Assembly (NCBI GenBank): GCA_003542575.1
Contig: DPKJ01000014.1
Coordinates: 20,262 to 84,261, forward strand
Direction of reading: 5' to 3'
Length of the DNA: 64,000 nt
Origin: Rikenellaceae bacterium
GTDB taxonomy: Bacteria; Bacteroidota; Bacteroidia; Bacteroidales; UBA932
The notes under the pieces are model-generated. The model saw nothing but the letters and a program-made list of their open reading frames with translations, did not search any database and was not told the DNA's origin. This document shows, one piece after another, positions 24,701-32,146 of this stretch. Position numbers and translations under genes: made by a program. Position 1 is the stretch's first letter, and each line of letters begins with the position of its first letter.

Positions 24701-25046
24701 ACATTGCCTCCTCTTTAAGTTGCGCATCATAAACGAAGTTTTCACCAAGGCGTAGTGAAATGCCTCCCGTTTTTACCGTACCGTAGCCAAGGAATACAAC
24801 TTCAACTTCATAAGGGCCGCCTACACGCATATTCTGAATGCGGTAGTTACCGGCATTGTCGGCAACCGAGTAGTATTTGGTTCCTGAAGGAGCGTGAACT
24901 GCAACTACCGTAGCACCTGCAATAGCTGTTCCATCAGGTTCGGTAATACGACCGCTCATTGATGATGTTGTTACCTGAGCAAAAAGGCCTGATGTTACAA
25001 GTAAACTCATAACTATTAGGGCAAACTGCTTAATTAATTGTTTCAT
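21780..25046 (-). CDS. TonB-dependent outer-membrane receptor (Oar-like)
   Basis: The 1088-residue protein has a signal peptide (to about residue 23). A CarboxypepD_reg-like domain follows (about 28-115, SGRITEPDGTAIAGATVVAV, GNYRIQNM), then a plug (VTIDGAAFNNNFGL near 182-195; SINAVTKSGDNK near 233-244) and a large beta-barrel ending GVRFIF with a terminal Phe. There is no SusD partner, and the plug resembles the Oar family, which takes up or handles proteins or peptides rather than glycans. The substrate cannot be told. It is monocistronic, with a terminator behind and a long gap to metK in front. Confidence 0.9.
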   Translation of the reverse strand: MKQLIKQFALIVMSLLVTSGLFAQVTTSSMSGRITEPDGTAIAGATVVAVHAPSGTKYYSVADNAGNYRIQNMRVGGPYEVEVVFLGYGTVKTGGISLRLGENFVYDAQLKEEAMSLSEVVISAGLVNPILNSNRTGASMNISSRDISSLPSISRSLTDFTRMTPQSNGNSFAGRDGRFNTVTIDGAAFNNNFGLSSSAMPGGSSQPISLDAIEQVSVNLAPYDVRLSQFTGASINAVTKSGDNKLKVTAYTYLRPKSFTGEKVGESIVNNARLRSSSTYGITVGGPIIKDKLFLFASYEYEKETSPSNAWEPSTNGVADLTNRISRTTVADLERAKNHLLSAFNYDPGEYQNFSSFPSENYKILARLDWNIARNHKFAFRYNRLRNTSTSLTNATSGPPSVPRNNNSRVGEYSISFSNAFYGNENAIDAFAGELNSTFGNRVANKFLVSYTKTMDPRRTSNSAVFPFVDIYKDGNPYMSFGYELFTYRNQVLNNTFSVVNNLSINLDKHTLTAGIAYDNIFVNNSYIREGTSYYRYASLDDFINNAKPTGFGVTYGYNGADPKGVEMSFGLGSLYVQDEWIVNKQFKLTYGVRAEYPMYHNSLMDNPAISALKFKDGFKFDVSTWPNTKLQINPRVGFNWDVKGDRSLQVRGGTGLFTGVLPFVWFTNQPTSSGTVQSPEIGITGANLPADFRFNPDFRAQVAKYPGLFPQAVSTTLASGAALAQVAKDFKMPRIWRSNLAADIELPGNMILTLEALFSKDVNAVVQKNMNLPGQNKVFFGPDNRPYWSGNKVNSGVGSAMLLTNSSQGYQSLLTAQLTKNFSNGLSGMVAYTYNVSKDVSSNPGSSAASAWTSNLDVYDLNNPQLSHSNFAVPHRVVGTISYRVEYIKHLATTFSIYYNGAAMGRSSYAYSNDMTGDGSASDLIYVPKDANELTFVDVAGKMTAAEQAAKFWQFVEGDSYLSTRKGQYAERFARVNPWRNRWDAKILQDIFANFGSNRRYTLQFSLDIVNAGNLLNKDWGHFTRSGLANQYDVIMPLTYKGVNSSGVPTFTLNATDIATFDTKNQQVKSVTTGSTWGMLFGVRFIF

Positions 25047-25079
25047 AAGTATTTAAATAATTTGTTAAGTATTCTGTGG

Positions 25080-25087
25080 CAAAAATA
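25080..25087 (-). promoter_or_regulatory. -7 element for the TonB receptor gene
   Basis: TATTTTTG (complement of 25080-25087) fits the Bacteroidota -7 consensus and would give a leader of about 30 nt before the ATG at 25046. No -33 TTTG is at the expected distance. Confidence 0.45.
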
Positions 25088-25211
25088 AGAAATTCCCCTC
25101 TATTCCATATAATTATTATCAAATTTTTAACAAAATCTTAAATCTTGTTCCTTTTTCTCACACTCTTCATTTACTGCACCTTACAAAACTACTAACAATT
25201 GATTGTCAATA

Positions 25212-25243
25212 TTTGGTTAATAAGTTTTTTTGTAATATTTTTG
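25212..25243 (+). promoter_or_regulatory. Promoter of metK
   Basis: TTTG at 25212-25215 and TATTTTTG at 25236-25243 are 20 nt apart, matching the Bacteroidota -33/-7 pattern. Transcription from about 25250 gives a leader of about 150 nt, containing the riboswitch-like element. Confidence 0.7.
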
Positions 25244-25258
25244 CCATCGAAATCCTGT

Positions 25259-25342
25259 GGAGAGATTTGACTGCTTGCAACCACATTAAAAAATGCTAAA
25301 ACGATCTTATTAGGATACTCTCCTACTGTTTTCGCATTTTTT
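25259..25342 (+). promoter_or_regulatory. S-box-like (SAM-I family) riboswitch in the metK leader
   Basis: GGAGAG (25259-25264) can pair with CTCTCC (25318-25323) as the closing P1 helix. Between them lie GATTTGACTG, TTGCAACCAC (compare GGCAACC of the S-box core) and AAATGCTAAAACG (compare GGTGCTAA). From memory this is the reduced S-box style of Bacteroidota; covariance scoring was not possible here. Downstream, GTTTTCGCATTTTTT (25328-25342) is complementary in 14 of 15 positions to AAAAAATGCTAAAAC (25288-25302) inside the aptamer, giving a second helix that excludes the aptamer fold. SAM would be expected to lower metK expression. Confidence 0.65.
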
Positions 25343-25403
25343 CTGCATCGGCTGAACCTTCACGGTATGTAAATGTTTTTATTATTTACTAAATTTTAAG
25401 ATT

Positions 25404-26678
25404 ATGTCATATCTTTTTACCTCTGAATCAGTATCGGAAGGTCACCCCGACAAAGTCGCCGATCAGATATCAGATGCTATCCTTGATGAATTCATCAGAC
25501 AGGATCCTGAATCAAAAGTTGCATGTGAAACCTTTGTGAGCACCGGACTTGCTGTAATAGGCGGAGAGGTCAACTCGACTGCATATGTCGATATCCAAAG
25601 TGTTGCCAGAAGAGTAATAAACAGCATAGGATATACCAAGGCAGAATATATGTTTGACGGCAACTCTTGTGGAATTCTCTCTGCAATTCATGAGCAGTCT
25701 CCCGATATTAACCGCGGAGTTGTAACCGAAAAGAGAGAGGAGCAGGGGGCCGGAGATCAGGGAATGATGTTCGGATACGCCTGCAGAGATACTGAGGAGT
25801 TAATGCCTCTACCTCTTACCCTTTCACACATTGCACTCATAGAGCTTGCAAAGATCAGAAAGGAGACAAACCTGATGCCCTATCTGAGGCCGGACGCAAA
25901 ATCACAGTTTACAATACAATACAGTGATGACAACACACCTGAAAAGGTTCACACAATAGTCATTTCAACACAGCACGACGAATTTGACACCGACGAAGCT
26001 ATGCAGTTGCGGATTAAAAGCGATGTCAAAAACATACTTATACCAAAAATAATCAATCGTTTACCCCTTAATACGCAAAAGCTTTTCGAAGGCGAATACA
26101 TCCTTCATGTGAATCCAACCGGGAAGTTTGTTATTGGTGGGCCTCATGGCGATACCGGACTTACCGGAAGAAAGATTATTGTTGATACATACGGAGGAAA
26201 GGGTGCTCATGGCGGAGGAGCTTTTTCGGGTAAAGACCCAAGCAAGGTTGACCGCTCTGCTGCCTATGCTGCAAGACACATTGCAAAGAACCTGGTAGCT
26301 GCAGGAGTTGCAGACGAGGTTCTGGTTCAGCTTGCCTATGCGATAGGTGTGGCAAAACCGGTAAGTATTTTTGTAAACACATACGGTACCGCCTTTAGAA
26401 GCAACATCAACAAGTTTAAAAATGATGGTGAAATTGCAGAGATTGTAAATAAAATCTTTGACCTGAGACCTGCAAGCATCATTGAGAAGTTTGGACTCAA
26501 GAAGCCGATTTATGAAGTTACTGCAGCATACGGTCATATGGGAAGAGATCCGTTTGAGGCCGAAGTTGAGCTGGGTAACGGTAATGGAAACGGCCCTAAG
26601 GTTAAGGAGATGGTTCAGTTTTTCTCATGGGAGAAACTTGATTCAGTTGAGCTTGTTAAAAAGGCATTTAATCTTTAA
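25404..26678 (+). CDS. metK: S-adenosylmethionine synthetase
   Basis: MetK makes SAM from methionine and ATP. The 424 residues have FTSESVSEGHPDKVADQISD at the start (ATP site), GDQGMMFGYA near 116-125, FVIGGPHGDTGLTGRKIIVD and the GGGAFSGKDPSKVDRSAAYA glycine-rich loop. It is longer than the E. coli enzyme (384) because of a central insertion (about 190-215) and a C-terminal extension, both common in Bacteroidota. It ends in a 4-bp tail-to-tail overlap with the next gene. Confidence 0.97.
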   Translation: MSYLFTSESVSEGHPDKVADQISDAILDEFIRQDPESKVACETFVSTGLAVIGGEVNSTAYVDIQSVARRVINSIGYTKAEYMFDGNSCGILSAIHEQSPDINRGVVTEKREEQGAGDQGMMFGYACRDTEELMPLPLTLSHIALIELAKIRKETNLMPYLRPDAKSQFTIQYSDDNTPEKVHTIVISTQHDEFDTDEAMQLRIKSDVKNILIPKIINRLPLNTQKLFEGEYILHVNPTGKFVIGGPHGDTGLTGRKIIVDTYGGKGAHGGGAFSGKDPSKVDRSAAYAARHIAKNLVAAGVADEVLVQLAYAIGVAKPVSIFVNTYGTAFRSNINKFKNDGEIAEIVNKIFDLRPASIIEKFGLKKPIYEVTAAYGHMGRDPFEAEVELGNGNGNGPKVKEMVQFFSWEKLDSVELVKKAFNL

Positions 26679-27124
26679 GACTCTCTTTTCCAGATGATTT
26701 TTTTGCCGAACCCCAATCGGTTATCGGTAAATTTAAGTTCAGTAATTCTGAGAATCCACAAATCACCGCCCTTTAGAATAGCATATGGGAATCGCCTGAG
26801 GTAACTCAGGCGATATCTGTTTACATACGATTCTGTGCACAACTCCATACGGGCATTAAACTGAACTCCCCTTATAAGGCCTATCTGTTCAGTCTCCAAT
26901 CCTATTGCTCCGGTTATGATATCAGACTTGCTTTTTCTGAAGATGCCAATGTGCCTCGTCTTCTCCTCAGAAGTAATTACAAATGCACTCTCCTCTTCAA
27001 GAAAAACATAAAATGCATGCCAGCTCCAGATTTCAGACCCGTCTGTTGCAGCAAGAGCTGCCAAATGGTGCTCCTTTATAAACTCAACTATTCTGTTATC
27101 TATTTCCGGAAGTTGTTCACTCAT
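26675..27124 (-). CDS. Pyridoxamine 5'-phosphate oxidase-like (split-barrel) protein
   Basis: The 149-residue protein resembles YhbP/PNPOx-like flavin- or haem-binding split barrels: HHLAALAATDGSEIWSWHAFY near 16-36, SEEKTRHIGIFRKS and GIQFNARM-like GVQFNARMEL. Substrate and cofactor are unknown. ATG at 27124 is chosen because GGAG lies 9 nt upstream; a longer frame would need a TTG start and would overlap the U32 gene. It is the last gene of the DUF4254-GT9-U32 run and shares the TTAA at its stop with metK. Confidence 0.68.
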   Translation of the reverse strand: MSEQLPEIDNRIVEFIKEHHLAALAATDGSEIWSWHAFYVFLEEESAFVITSEEKTRHIGIFRKSKSDIITGAIGLETEQIGLIRGVQFNARMELCTESYVNRYRLSYLRRFPYAILKGGDLWILRITELKFTDNRLGFGKKIIWKRES

Positions 27125-27147
27125 TGCTTTTGTCTCCAAACATTCTG

Positions 27148-28419
27148 TTATCTCCAAAGGTAGATTTTATCGCTTCTTCTCAGTTTCACCCCTTCAGGTA
27201 CAGGAAGAGAACAAAACTCTCCCTTTACACTTTTTTCAACAGGCTCAAGTGCAACACGAATCTCACTAACAGTATGCTCAACTACTCCTGTAGTAGGGCC
27301 AATAATTAGAAGATCATCTCCAATACAAATCTCTCCTGTCTCTACAAGCACCTCAGCAACTGACAGATTGCCAAAGAAGTTGGTCACTTTCCCAATGTAA
27401 CTCTTTTTCTTTGTCGCCTTGTTTCCGTAAACATCGCTCCACTCTCCCAGTCGCGCTCCCTGATAATATCCATCCCAGAATCCTCTGTTGAATACCGATG
27501 AAAGTCTGTTTTCAAGCTCTCCGGCCAGCTCTTCTGTGAACTCACCCTTGCATACAGCATTTGCTGCCTCTCTGTATGCGGCTGTTACGGTCTTTGCATA
27601 CTCAGGCGCCCTTGCCCTACCCTCAATTTTAAACACTCTTATGCCGGCATCAACAATCAAATCTGTAAACTTAATGGTAGAGAGATCTTTTGGCGACATA
27701 ATATATTTATTGTCAACTTCGAGTGACATTCCTGTCTCCAGATCTGTCACCTCATATCCTCTTCTGCAGAGCTGATAACATGATCCCCTGTTTGCAGAGG
27801 CGTTGTACTCATGAAGACTCAGGTAACACTTGCCCGAAACTGCCATACATAGTGCACCATGACAAAATAGTTCGAGCTTTACAAGCTGTCCCGACGGGCC
27901 TTTAATATTCTCTTTTACAATTGCTTCGTGAATTGATTTTACCTGATTAAGAGTTAACTCTCTTGCAAGAACAATTACATCGGCAAACTGTGCGTGATAT
28001 TTTACGCTTTCAATATTTGATACATTAAGCTGGGTTGAAATATGAACCTCCATTCCTGCTTTTCGTGCATAAAGAATGGCGGCCATATCTGAGGCAATGA
28101 TTGCAGAGACTCCTGCCTTAACGGCACGGTCAACTGCGCTTCTCATCGGCTCAATATCCTCATCGTACAGAACAATATTGAGTGTAAGATATGACTTCAC
28201 CCCTGCTTCACGGCAAATTCGAACAATCTCCTCAAGCGAATCTTCCGAAAAATTATTCGCAGAGTGAGATCGCATGTTAAGATTACCTATTCCAAAATAG
28301 ACAGAATTCGCACCCCCCTGAATGGCCGCCATGAGAGATTCAAAATTCCCGGCCGGGGCCATTATCTCTATATCTTCGGGCAGTATTGCCTCAGCTTTTG
28401 TTGTGTGTCTGTTTTTCAT
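27148..28419 (-). CDS. Peptidase U32 family protein (TrhP/YegQ-like)
   Basis: The 423-residue product starts its domain with IMAPAGNFESLMAAIQGGAN and has VHISTQLNVSN, LELFCHGALCMAVSGKCYLS near 188-207 and ANRGSCYQLCRRGY. These Cys-rich blocks are the U32 signature. Many U32 proteins once called collagenases are in fact RNA hydroxylation enzymes (TrhP for tRNA uridine-34, RlhA for 23S rRNA). Its size and single catalytic block fit TrhP better than RlhA. It lies 24 nt behind the glycosyltransferase and 23 nt before the PNPOx-like gene. Confidence 0.82.
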   Translation of the reverse strand: MKNRHTTKAEAILPEDIEIMAPAGNFESLMAAIQGGANSVYFGIGNLNMRSHSANNFSEDSLEEIVRICREAGVKSYLTLNIVLYDEDIEPMRSAVDRAVKAGVSAIIASDMAAILYARKAGMEVHISTQLNVSNIESVKYHAQFADVIVLARELTLNQVKSIHEAIVKENIKGPSGQLVKLELFCHGALCMAVSGKCYLSLHEYNASANRGSCYQLCRRGYEVTDLETGMSLEVDNKYIMSPKDLSTIKFTDLIVDAGIRVFKIEGRARAPEYAKTVTAAYREAANAVCKGEFTEELAGELENRLSSVFNRGFWDGYYQGARLGEWSDVYGNKATKKKSYIGKVTNFFGNLSVAEVLVETGEICIGDDLLIIGPTTGVVEHTVSEIRVALEPVEKSVKGEFCSLPVPEGVKLRRSDKIYLWR

Positions 28420-28443
28420 TAATGGTTACTTAAGCTACAATTA

Positions 28444-29481
28444 CTACAATTGTCCGCTGAAAAAGTTGAGAATTTTCTGCTCTGCCATGTCGGTTGTTAT
28501 TTGGTCAAGACAGGCATAATCGCCCCTGAAACACTCTTTTTTCCCGAATATTGAGCAAGGGCGGCATTCTATATCACTTTGAACTGCCATAGAAGAGCTC
28601 TGACCCAGACCATAAAAACCCGCATAAATATGTGTTGCACCCCAGATTGAAATTACCGGAACTTTAAGGCATGATGCAAAGTGCATATTTGCTGAGTCCA
28701 TACATACCATCAGATCTGTCTCCCCTATCGCATTAAGCTCCTCCCTAAAGCTGCAGGTGCCTGCAAGTGACTTAACTCCTGAGTATTTTTGCTCCCACCC
28801 TTTTAAAATGGCTATCTCCTTTTTACCTCCTCCAAAAAGCAAAATCCTGAATCTCTTATCCTGGCTCAGCCTTGATACCAGCTCCTCCATTCTTTCAATA
28901 GACCATATTTTTCCTTTGTGTGTTGCAAATGGCGCAACCCCTATCACGTAACTCTCCTTGTCGTAACCTCTCTTGGGTCTGATTAGCTCCGGATTTTCGC
29001 TCTGTAGCCCAAACTTTAGATCCTTAAGACCTAGCTTAACTAGTGCCAGTTCGTATCGTCTGACTGTTGGAATCAATTGTCTGAGAACTTTCCCCTCTTT
29101 TCTTGTCAACTCCCTCTTCTCTTTCCGTCCCTTTCTCATATAGGCTAACGGGATAAGTTTAGCGGTAAAAAAAGCTCTGAGAATAAAGGTTCTCAGAACA
29201 GAGTTTATGTCTGCCACCTTGGTAGGCTTTAGCCCCATAAGCTCTTTAAAAAGTTTGTACAGCCCCTTTAAACCATTATGCCGGCCCTTGAGATCTGTTG
29301 AAAAGTAAGAGAGATTGCCCTCTCCCTCGAACAATGGCTCAAGCATTGGTGATGAGACCATTGTGAATTTTACATTAGGGTTGGCTCGGGCATATACCTT
29401 TAGCAAAGTCGAAGCCATAGCAGCATCTCCCAATGCCGAAAAACGTAATACCAGTATATGTTCAGGAGTTTTTCCCGGCAT
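28444..29481 (-). CDS. Glycosyltransferase family 9 (heptosyltransferase-like)
   Basis: The 345-residue cytoplasmic enzyme shows the GT9 pattern: ILVLRFSALGDAAMASTLL at residues 9-27, GVAPFATHKGKIWSIERMEEL in the middle, LLFGGGKKE, and LAGTCSFREELNAIGETDLM followed by DSANMHFASCLKVPVISIWG. GT9 enzymes add heptose or related sugars to the lipid A-core. It overlaps the upstream DUF4254 gene by 20 nt, a pairing often seen in Bacteroidota, so a lipopolysaccharide role is likely. The donor sugar cannot be deduced. Confidence 0.85.
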   Translation of the reverse strand: MPGKTPEHILVLRFSALGDAAMASTLLKVYARANPNVKFTMVSSPMLEPLFEGEGNLSYFSTDLKGRHNGLKGLYKLFKELMGLKPTKVADINSVLRTFILRAFFTAKLIPLAYMRKGRKEKRELTRKEGKVLRQLIPTVRRYELALVKLGLKDLKFGLQSENPELIRPKRGYDKESYVIGVAPFATHKGKIWSIERMEELVSRLSQDKRFRILLFGGGKKEIAILKGWEQKYSGVKSLAGTCSFREELNAIGETDLMVCMDSANMHFASCLKVPVISIWGATHIYAGFYGLGQSSSMAVQSDIECRPCSIFGKKECFRGDYACLDQITTDMAEQKILNFFSGQL

Positions 29482-30073
29482 AAAGAACAGGATTAAGTGA
29501 AGGGTCGTTATACATCTTCATTTGCTTATAAAACTTCATATACTTTCTTCCCTCTTCGATATCTTTAAGCAGTGTATCAATTGCTCCGGTGAGATCTTCT
29601 CTCTGCGTAAGCAATACAGCAAGTTTTTTACTGCAGTTCTCTCTGTGTTCCGGGGTTGCCTCAGCCCTCTCTGCCTCGGCTCTCATATGGTAGATTTTAA
29701 GGGCCAGTATCGATAGGCGGTCTATTGCCCAGGCAGGGGTTTCGGTGTTGATTGTTGCATCTGCTGCAACCTTAACTCCTGAGTATTTGTCCATAAAATA
29801 ACTATCAATCAATTCGACGAGGTCTGTTCTCTCCTGATTGGATGAGTCTATCCGTCTTTTAATCGACAACGCCTTTACGGGATCAATTCCGGGCTCCCTG
29901 ATAATATCTTCAAGGTGCCACTGAACCGCATCTATCCAGTTTTTTGAGTAAAGGTGCCCCTGAAGTGTGTTTTTTGGATAGGGGTTATTCTCGGGTGCAT
30001 CAACATTGTCTGCAATATGGTAATCGCTAACGCTTTTGTCAAAAATAATATTGAATTCCTGGCTGAAAGTCAT
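29462..30073 (-). CDS. DUF4254 protein
   Basis: The 203-residue protein is mostly helical, without signal peptide or membrane segments, and matches the DUF4254 family by its N-terminal QEFNIIFDKSVSDYH, NPYPKNTLQGHLYSKNWIDA and AWAIDRLSILALKIYHM blocks. Family function is unknown, but its genes are regularly beside GT9 glycosyltransferases, as here with a 20-nt overlap. It is the first gene of this minus-strand operon. A 90-bp gap, rich in T on the plus strand, separates it from the polyprenyl synthase gene. Confidence 0.82.
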   Translation of the reverse strand: MTFSQEFNIIFDKSVSDYHIADNVDAPENNPYPKNTLQGHLYSKNWIDAVQWHLEDIIREPGIDPVKALSIKRRIDSSNQERTDLVELIDSYFMDKYSGVKVAADATINTETPAWAIDRLSILALKIYHMRAEAERAEATPEHRENCSKKLAVLLTQREDLTGAIDTLLKDIEEGRKYMKFYKQMKMYNDPSLNPVLYAGKNS

Positions 30074-30164
30074 AATGTTATATTGATTGTTCTAATTTTA
30101 TTGTTGGTTTTTTAATTTTCTTTTTTTTGGTGGGTTCTCCCTTTTGGCGGGATGTTAAAGGCTG

Positions 30165-31142
30165 CTATTTCTCCCTGTCTGTTAAACTTCTGGCAAATTC
30201 AACCAATTGATCTGTTTGCTCTTTACTTAGATTGGCCTCTTTAAGAGAATCTATCGCTTTATTGTGGTAGAACTCCATAGCCTCCTCTGCCGCCTCTCTT
30301 ATACCCAGAGATTTGTATATCTCCAGTACCTTTTGAATTTGTGCTTCACCCTCTGCTGCAGGCGTTTTAAGGTTGTTGTACAACTCCTGTCTTGTTTTTG
30401 CATCTGCCCTTTTAAAAGATTCTACCAGTAACCAGGTTTTTTTTCCACAAAGTATATCCCCTCCAATTTTTTTGCCAAAAACATTGCTGTCGCCAAAGCT
30501 GTCAAAGTAGTCATCCTTGATTTGAAAAGCAAGTCCCAGATTATATCCGTAATTGTAGATGCAATCTGCACTTTTTTGTGTCGCACCCCCGATTATTGCC
30601 CCAATTTTTGCAGATGCAGCAATCAAAACCGCAGTTTTCAGCCCAATCATCTGTATATAATCATCCATGGTTATAAATGGCATCGACTCAAAGTTCATGT
30701 CATATTGCTGGCCTTCGCACACCTTTGCTGCCGTTTGGCTGAACAGATCCAGAACGTTTTTAAGAACAGGAGCCGGAGCATGAGAGATATATTGATATGA
30801 TTTTATGCACATTACATCTCCTGAAAGAATGGCCACATTGGTATTCCATTTTTTGTGGATTGTTGCCCTGTTTCTTCTGAGGTCGGCATTATCCATAATG
30901 TCGTCATGAATAAGAGTGAACCCATGAAAAATTTCCAGGCCAATTGCCGGATAGATTATTGAGTAATCAATTTTGTCTGAGAAGAGGTTATAGGTGAGAA
31001 CGGCCAATTTGGGTCTAACCCTTTTACCTCCTATTGCTATGAGGTATTCGATGGGATCGTAGAGTTCACCCGGGTCTCCTTTAAGATCGAGGGAATACAT
31101 TCCCTTTTCCACCATAGAATCAATCTCACTTATGGTAAACAT
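30165..31142 (-). CDS. Polyprenyl (isoprenoid) diphosphate synthase
   Basis: The 325-residue enzyme joins IPP units to an allylic diphosphate. GGKRVRPKLAVL near 40, the first Asp-rich motif HDDIMDNADLRR near 83-94, GDVMCIKSYQY, and the second Asp-rich motif KDDYFDSFGD near 210 are all present. FHGFTLIH before the first motif has bulky residues, which suggests a short or medium product, but chain length cannot be fixed. ATG at 31142 is preferred over an upstream TTG because a -7 element lies between them. Confidence 0.88.
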   Translation of the reverse strand: MFTISEIDSMVEKGMYSLDLKGDPGELYDPIEYLIAIGGKRVRPKLAVLTYNLFSDKIDYSIIYPAIGLEIFHGFTLIHDDIMDNADLRRNRATIHKKWNTNVAILSGDVMCIKSYQYISHAPAPVLKNVLDLFSQTAAKVCEGQQYDMNFESMPFITMDDYIQMIGLKTAVLIAASAKIGAIIGGATQKSADCIYNYGYNLGLAFQIKDDYFDSFGDSNVFGKKIGGDILCGKKTWLLVESFKRADAKTRQELYNNLKTPAAEGEAQIQKVLEIYKSLGIREAAEEAMEFYHNKAIDSLKEANLSKEQTDQLVEFARSLTDREK

Positions 31143-31163
31143 ATATAAAAGAATTAATTTTGA

Positions 31164-31171
31164 CAAAGCTA
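31164..31171 (-). promoter_or_regulatory. -7 element for the polyprenyl synthase gene
   Basis: TAGCTTTG (complement of 31164-31171) fits the consensus. It predicts a start near 31158 and a leader of about 16 nt before the ATG at 31142, which rules out the upstream TTG as start codon. Confidence 0.5.
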
Positions 31172-31191
31172 ATCCATTTTCTACAATTTTG

Positions 31192-31199
31192 TATCTTCG
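31192..31199 (+). promoter_or_regulatory. -7 element for rsgA
   Basis: TATCTTCG at 31192-31199 differs from TAnnTTTG in one position. Transcription would begin near 31205, exactly at the proposed GTG start codon, suggesting a leaderless or near-leaderless message. It lies 20 bp from the opposing -7 element, so the two promoters face away from one compact region. Confidence 0.45.
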
Positions 31200-31204
31200 C
31201 GGCC

Positions 31205-32146
31205 GTGGAAATTAGAAAGACAGAAGAGGGGACTGTTGTCAAACATACGGGCAGTCAATATCTTGTGAGTAAACTACCTCACTGGAACGTTGTGACCTGC
31301 GTTCTTAAGGGTAAATTACGCCTTAAGGATTCGCATACAACAAACCCTGTGGCAGTAGGCGATAGAGTAGTTTACGAAACAGAAGACGGTGTAACCGGAG
31401 TCATTAAGGAGGTATATCCTCGTCGCAATTACATAATTAGAAAATCAACCAATCTTTCGAGGCAAGCTCATATTATTGCATCAAATCTAGATCAGGTTTT
31501 TCTCATTGTAACACTTGACTTTCCCAAAACAAAGCTTGAATTTATTGACAGGTTTCTGGTAACTTGTGAAGCATATAAGGTTCCTGTGAAGATTCTGCTT
31601 AACAAAGCAGATCTCTATACAGATGAATTTGAAGCTGAGACTGAGAGATTTTACGAAATATACGGTAAAAGTGTCGGATATGAGATTATCCAAACATCAG
31701 GGCTGACCGGGCTGAATCTGAACGAAGTAAGAGAAAGATGCAAAGATAAGCTGACCCTCTTTTCCGGAGTCTCAGGAGTTGGAAAATCATCTCTGATTAA
31801 TGCCCTCGATCCTGACCTTGCCCTTAAGACCGGGGATATTTCAGATTATCACAAAATGGGTAAACACACTACAACATTTTATGAAATACACCCACTCGAG
31901 AGCGGAGGTTTTATTATAGATACGCCCGGAATAAAAGGATTCGGACTTCTTGAAATGAAGCCGGAGGAGTTAAGTCACTACTTTCCCGAGATGCTAAGAA
32001 TTCTTGAAAAGTGCCGTTTTACCCCATGTACACACACCCACGAACCCGGATGTGCGGTCAAAGCCGCTGTTGAAACCGGAGAGATTCTGGAGGAGCGATA
32101 CTACTCCTATCTGAGCATGCTTGAAGATGAGGAGAAGTACAGATGA
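31205..32146 (+). CDS. rsgA: Ribosome small-subunit-dependent GTPase A
   Basis: RsgA is a circularly permuted GTPase in late 30S maturation. In order: an OB-fold (about 1-70, HTGSQYLVSKL), G4 in ILLNKADLY, then G1 GVSGVGKSSLINAL, G3 DTPGIKGFG and a C-terminal zinc knuckle CRFTPCTHTHEPGC. The 313-residue reading starts at GTG 31205, which aligns with family length; the longer frame from a TTG would begin with a hydrophobic stretch upstream of the promoter element. Its TGA overlaps the MATE gene start (ATGA). Confidence 0.92.
   Translation: MEIRKTEEGTVVKHTGSQYLVSKLPHWNVVTCVLKGKLRLKDSHTTNPVAVGDRVVYETEDGVTGVIKEVYPRRNYIIRKSTNLSRQAHIIASNLDQVFLIVTLDFPKTKLEFIDRFLVTCEAYKVPVKILLNKADLYTDEFEAETERFYEIYGKSVGYEIIQTSGLTGLNLNEVRERCKDKLTLFSGVSGVGKSSLINALDPDLALKTGDISDYHKMGKHTTTFYEIHPLESGGFIIDTPGIKGFGLLEMKPEELSHYFPEMLRILEKCRFTPCTHTHEPGCAVKAAVETGEILEERYYSYLSMLEDEEKYR

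Noticed and set aside
26061..26537. 158-codon minus frame inside metK
   Set aside because: Fully antisense to strongly conserved metK motifs; no independent support.
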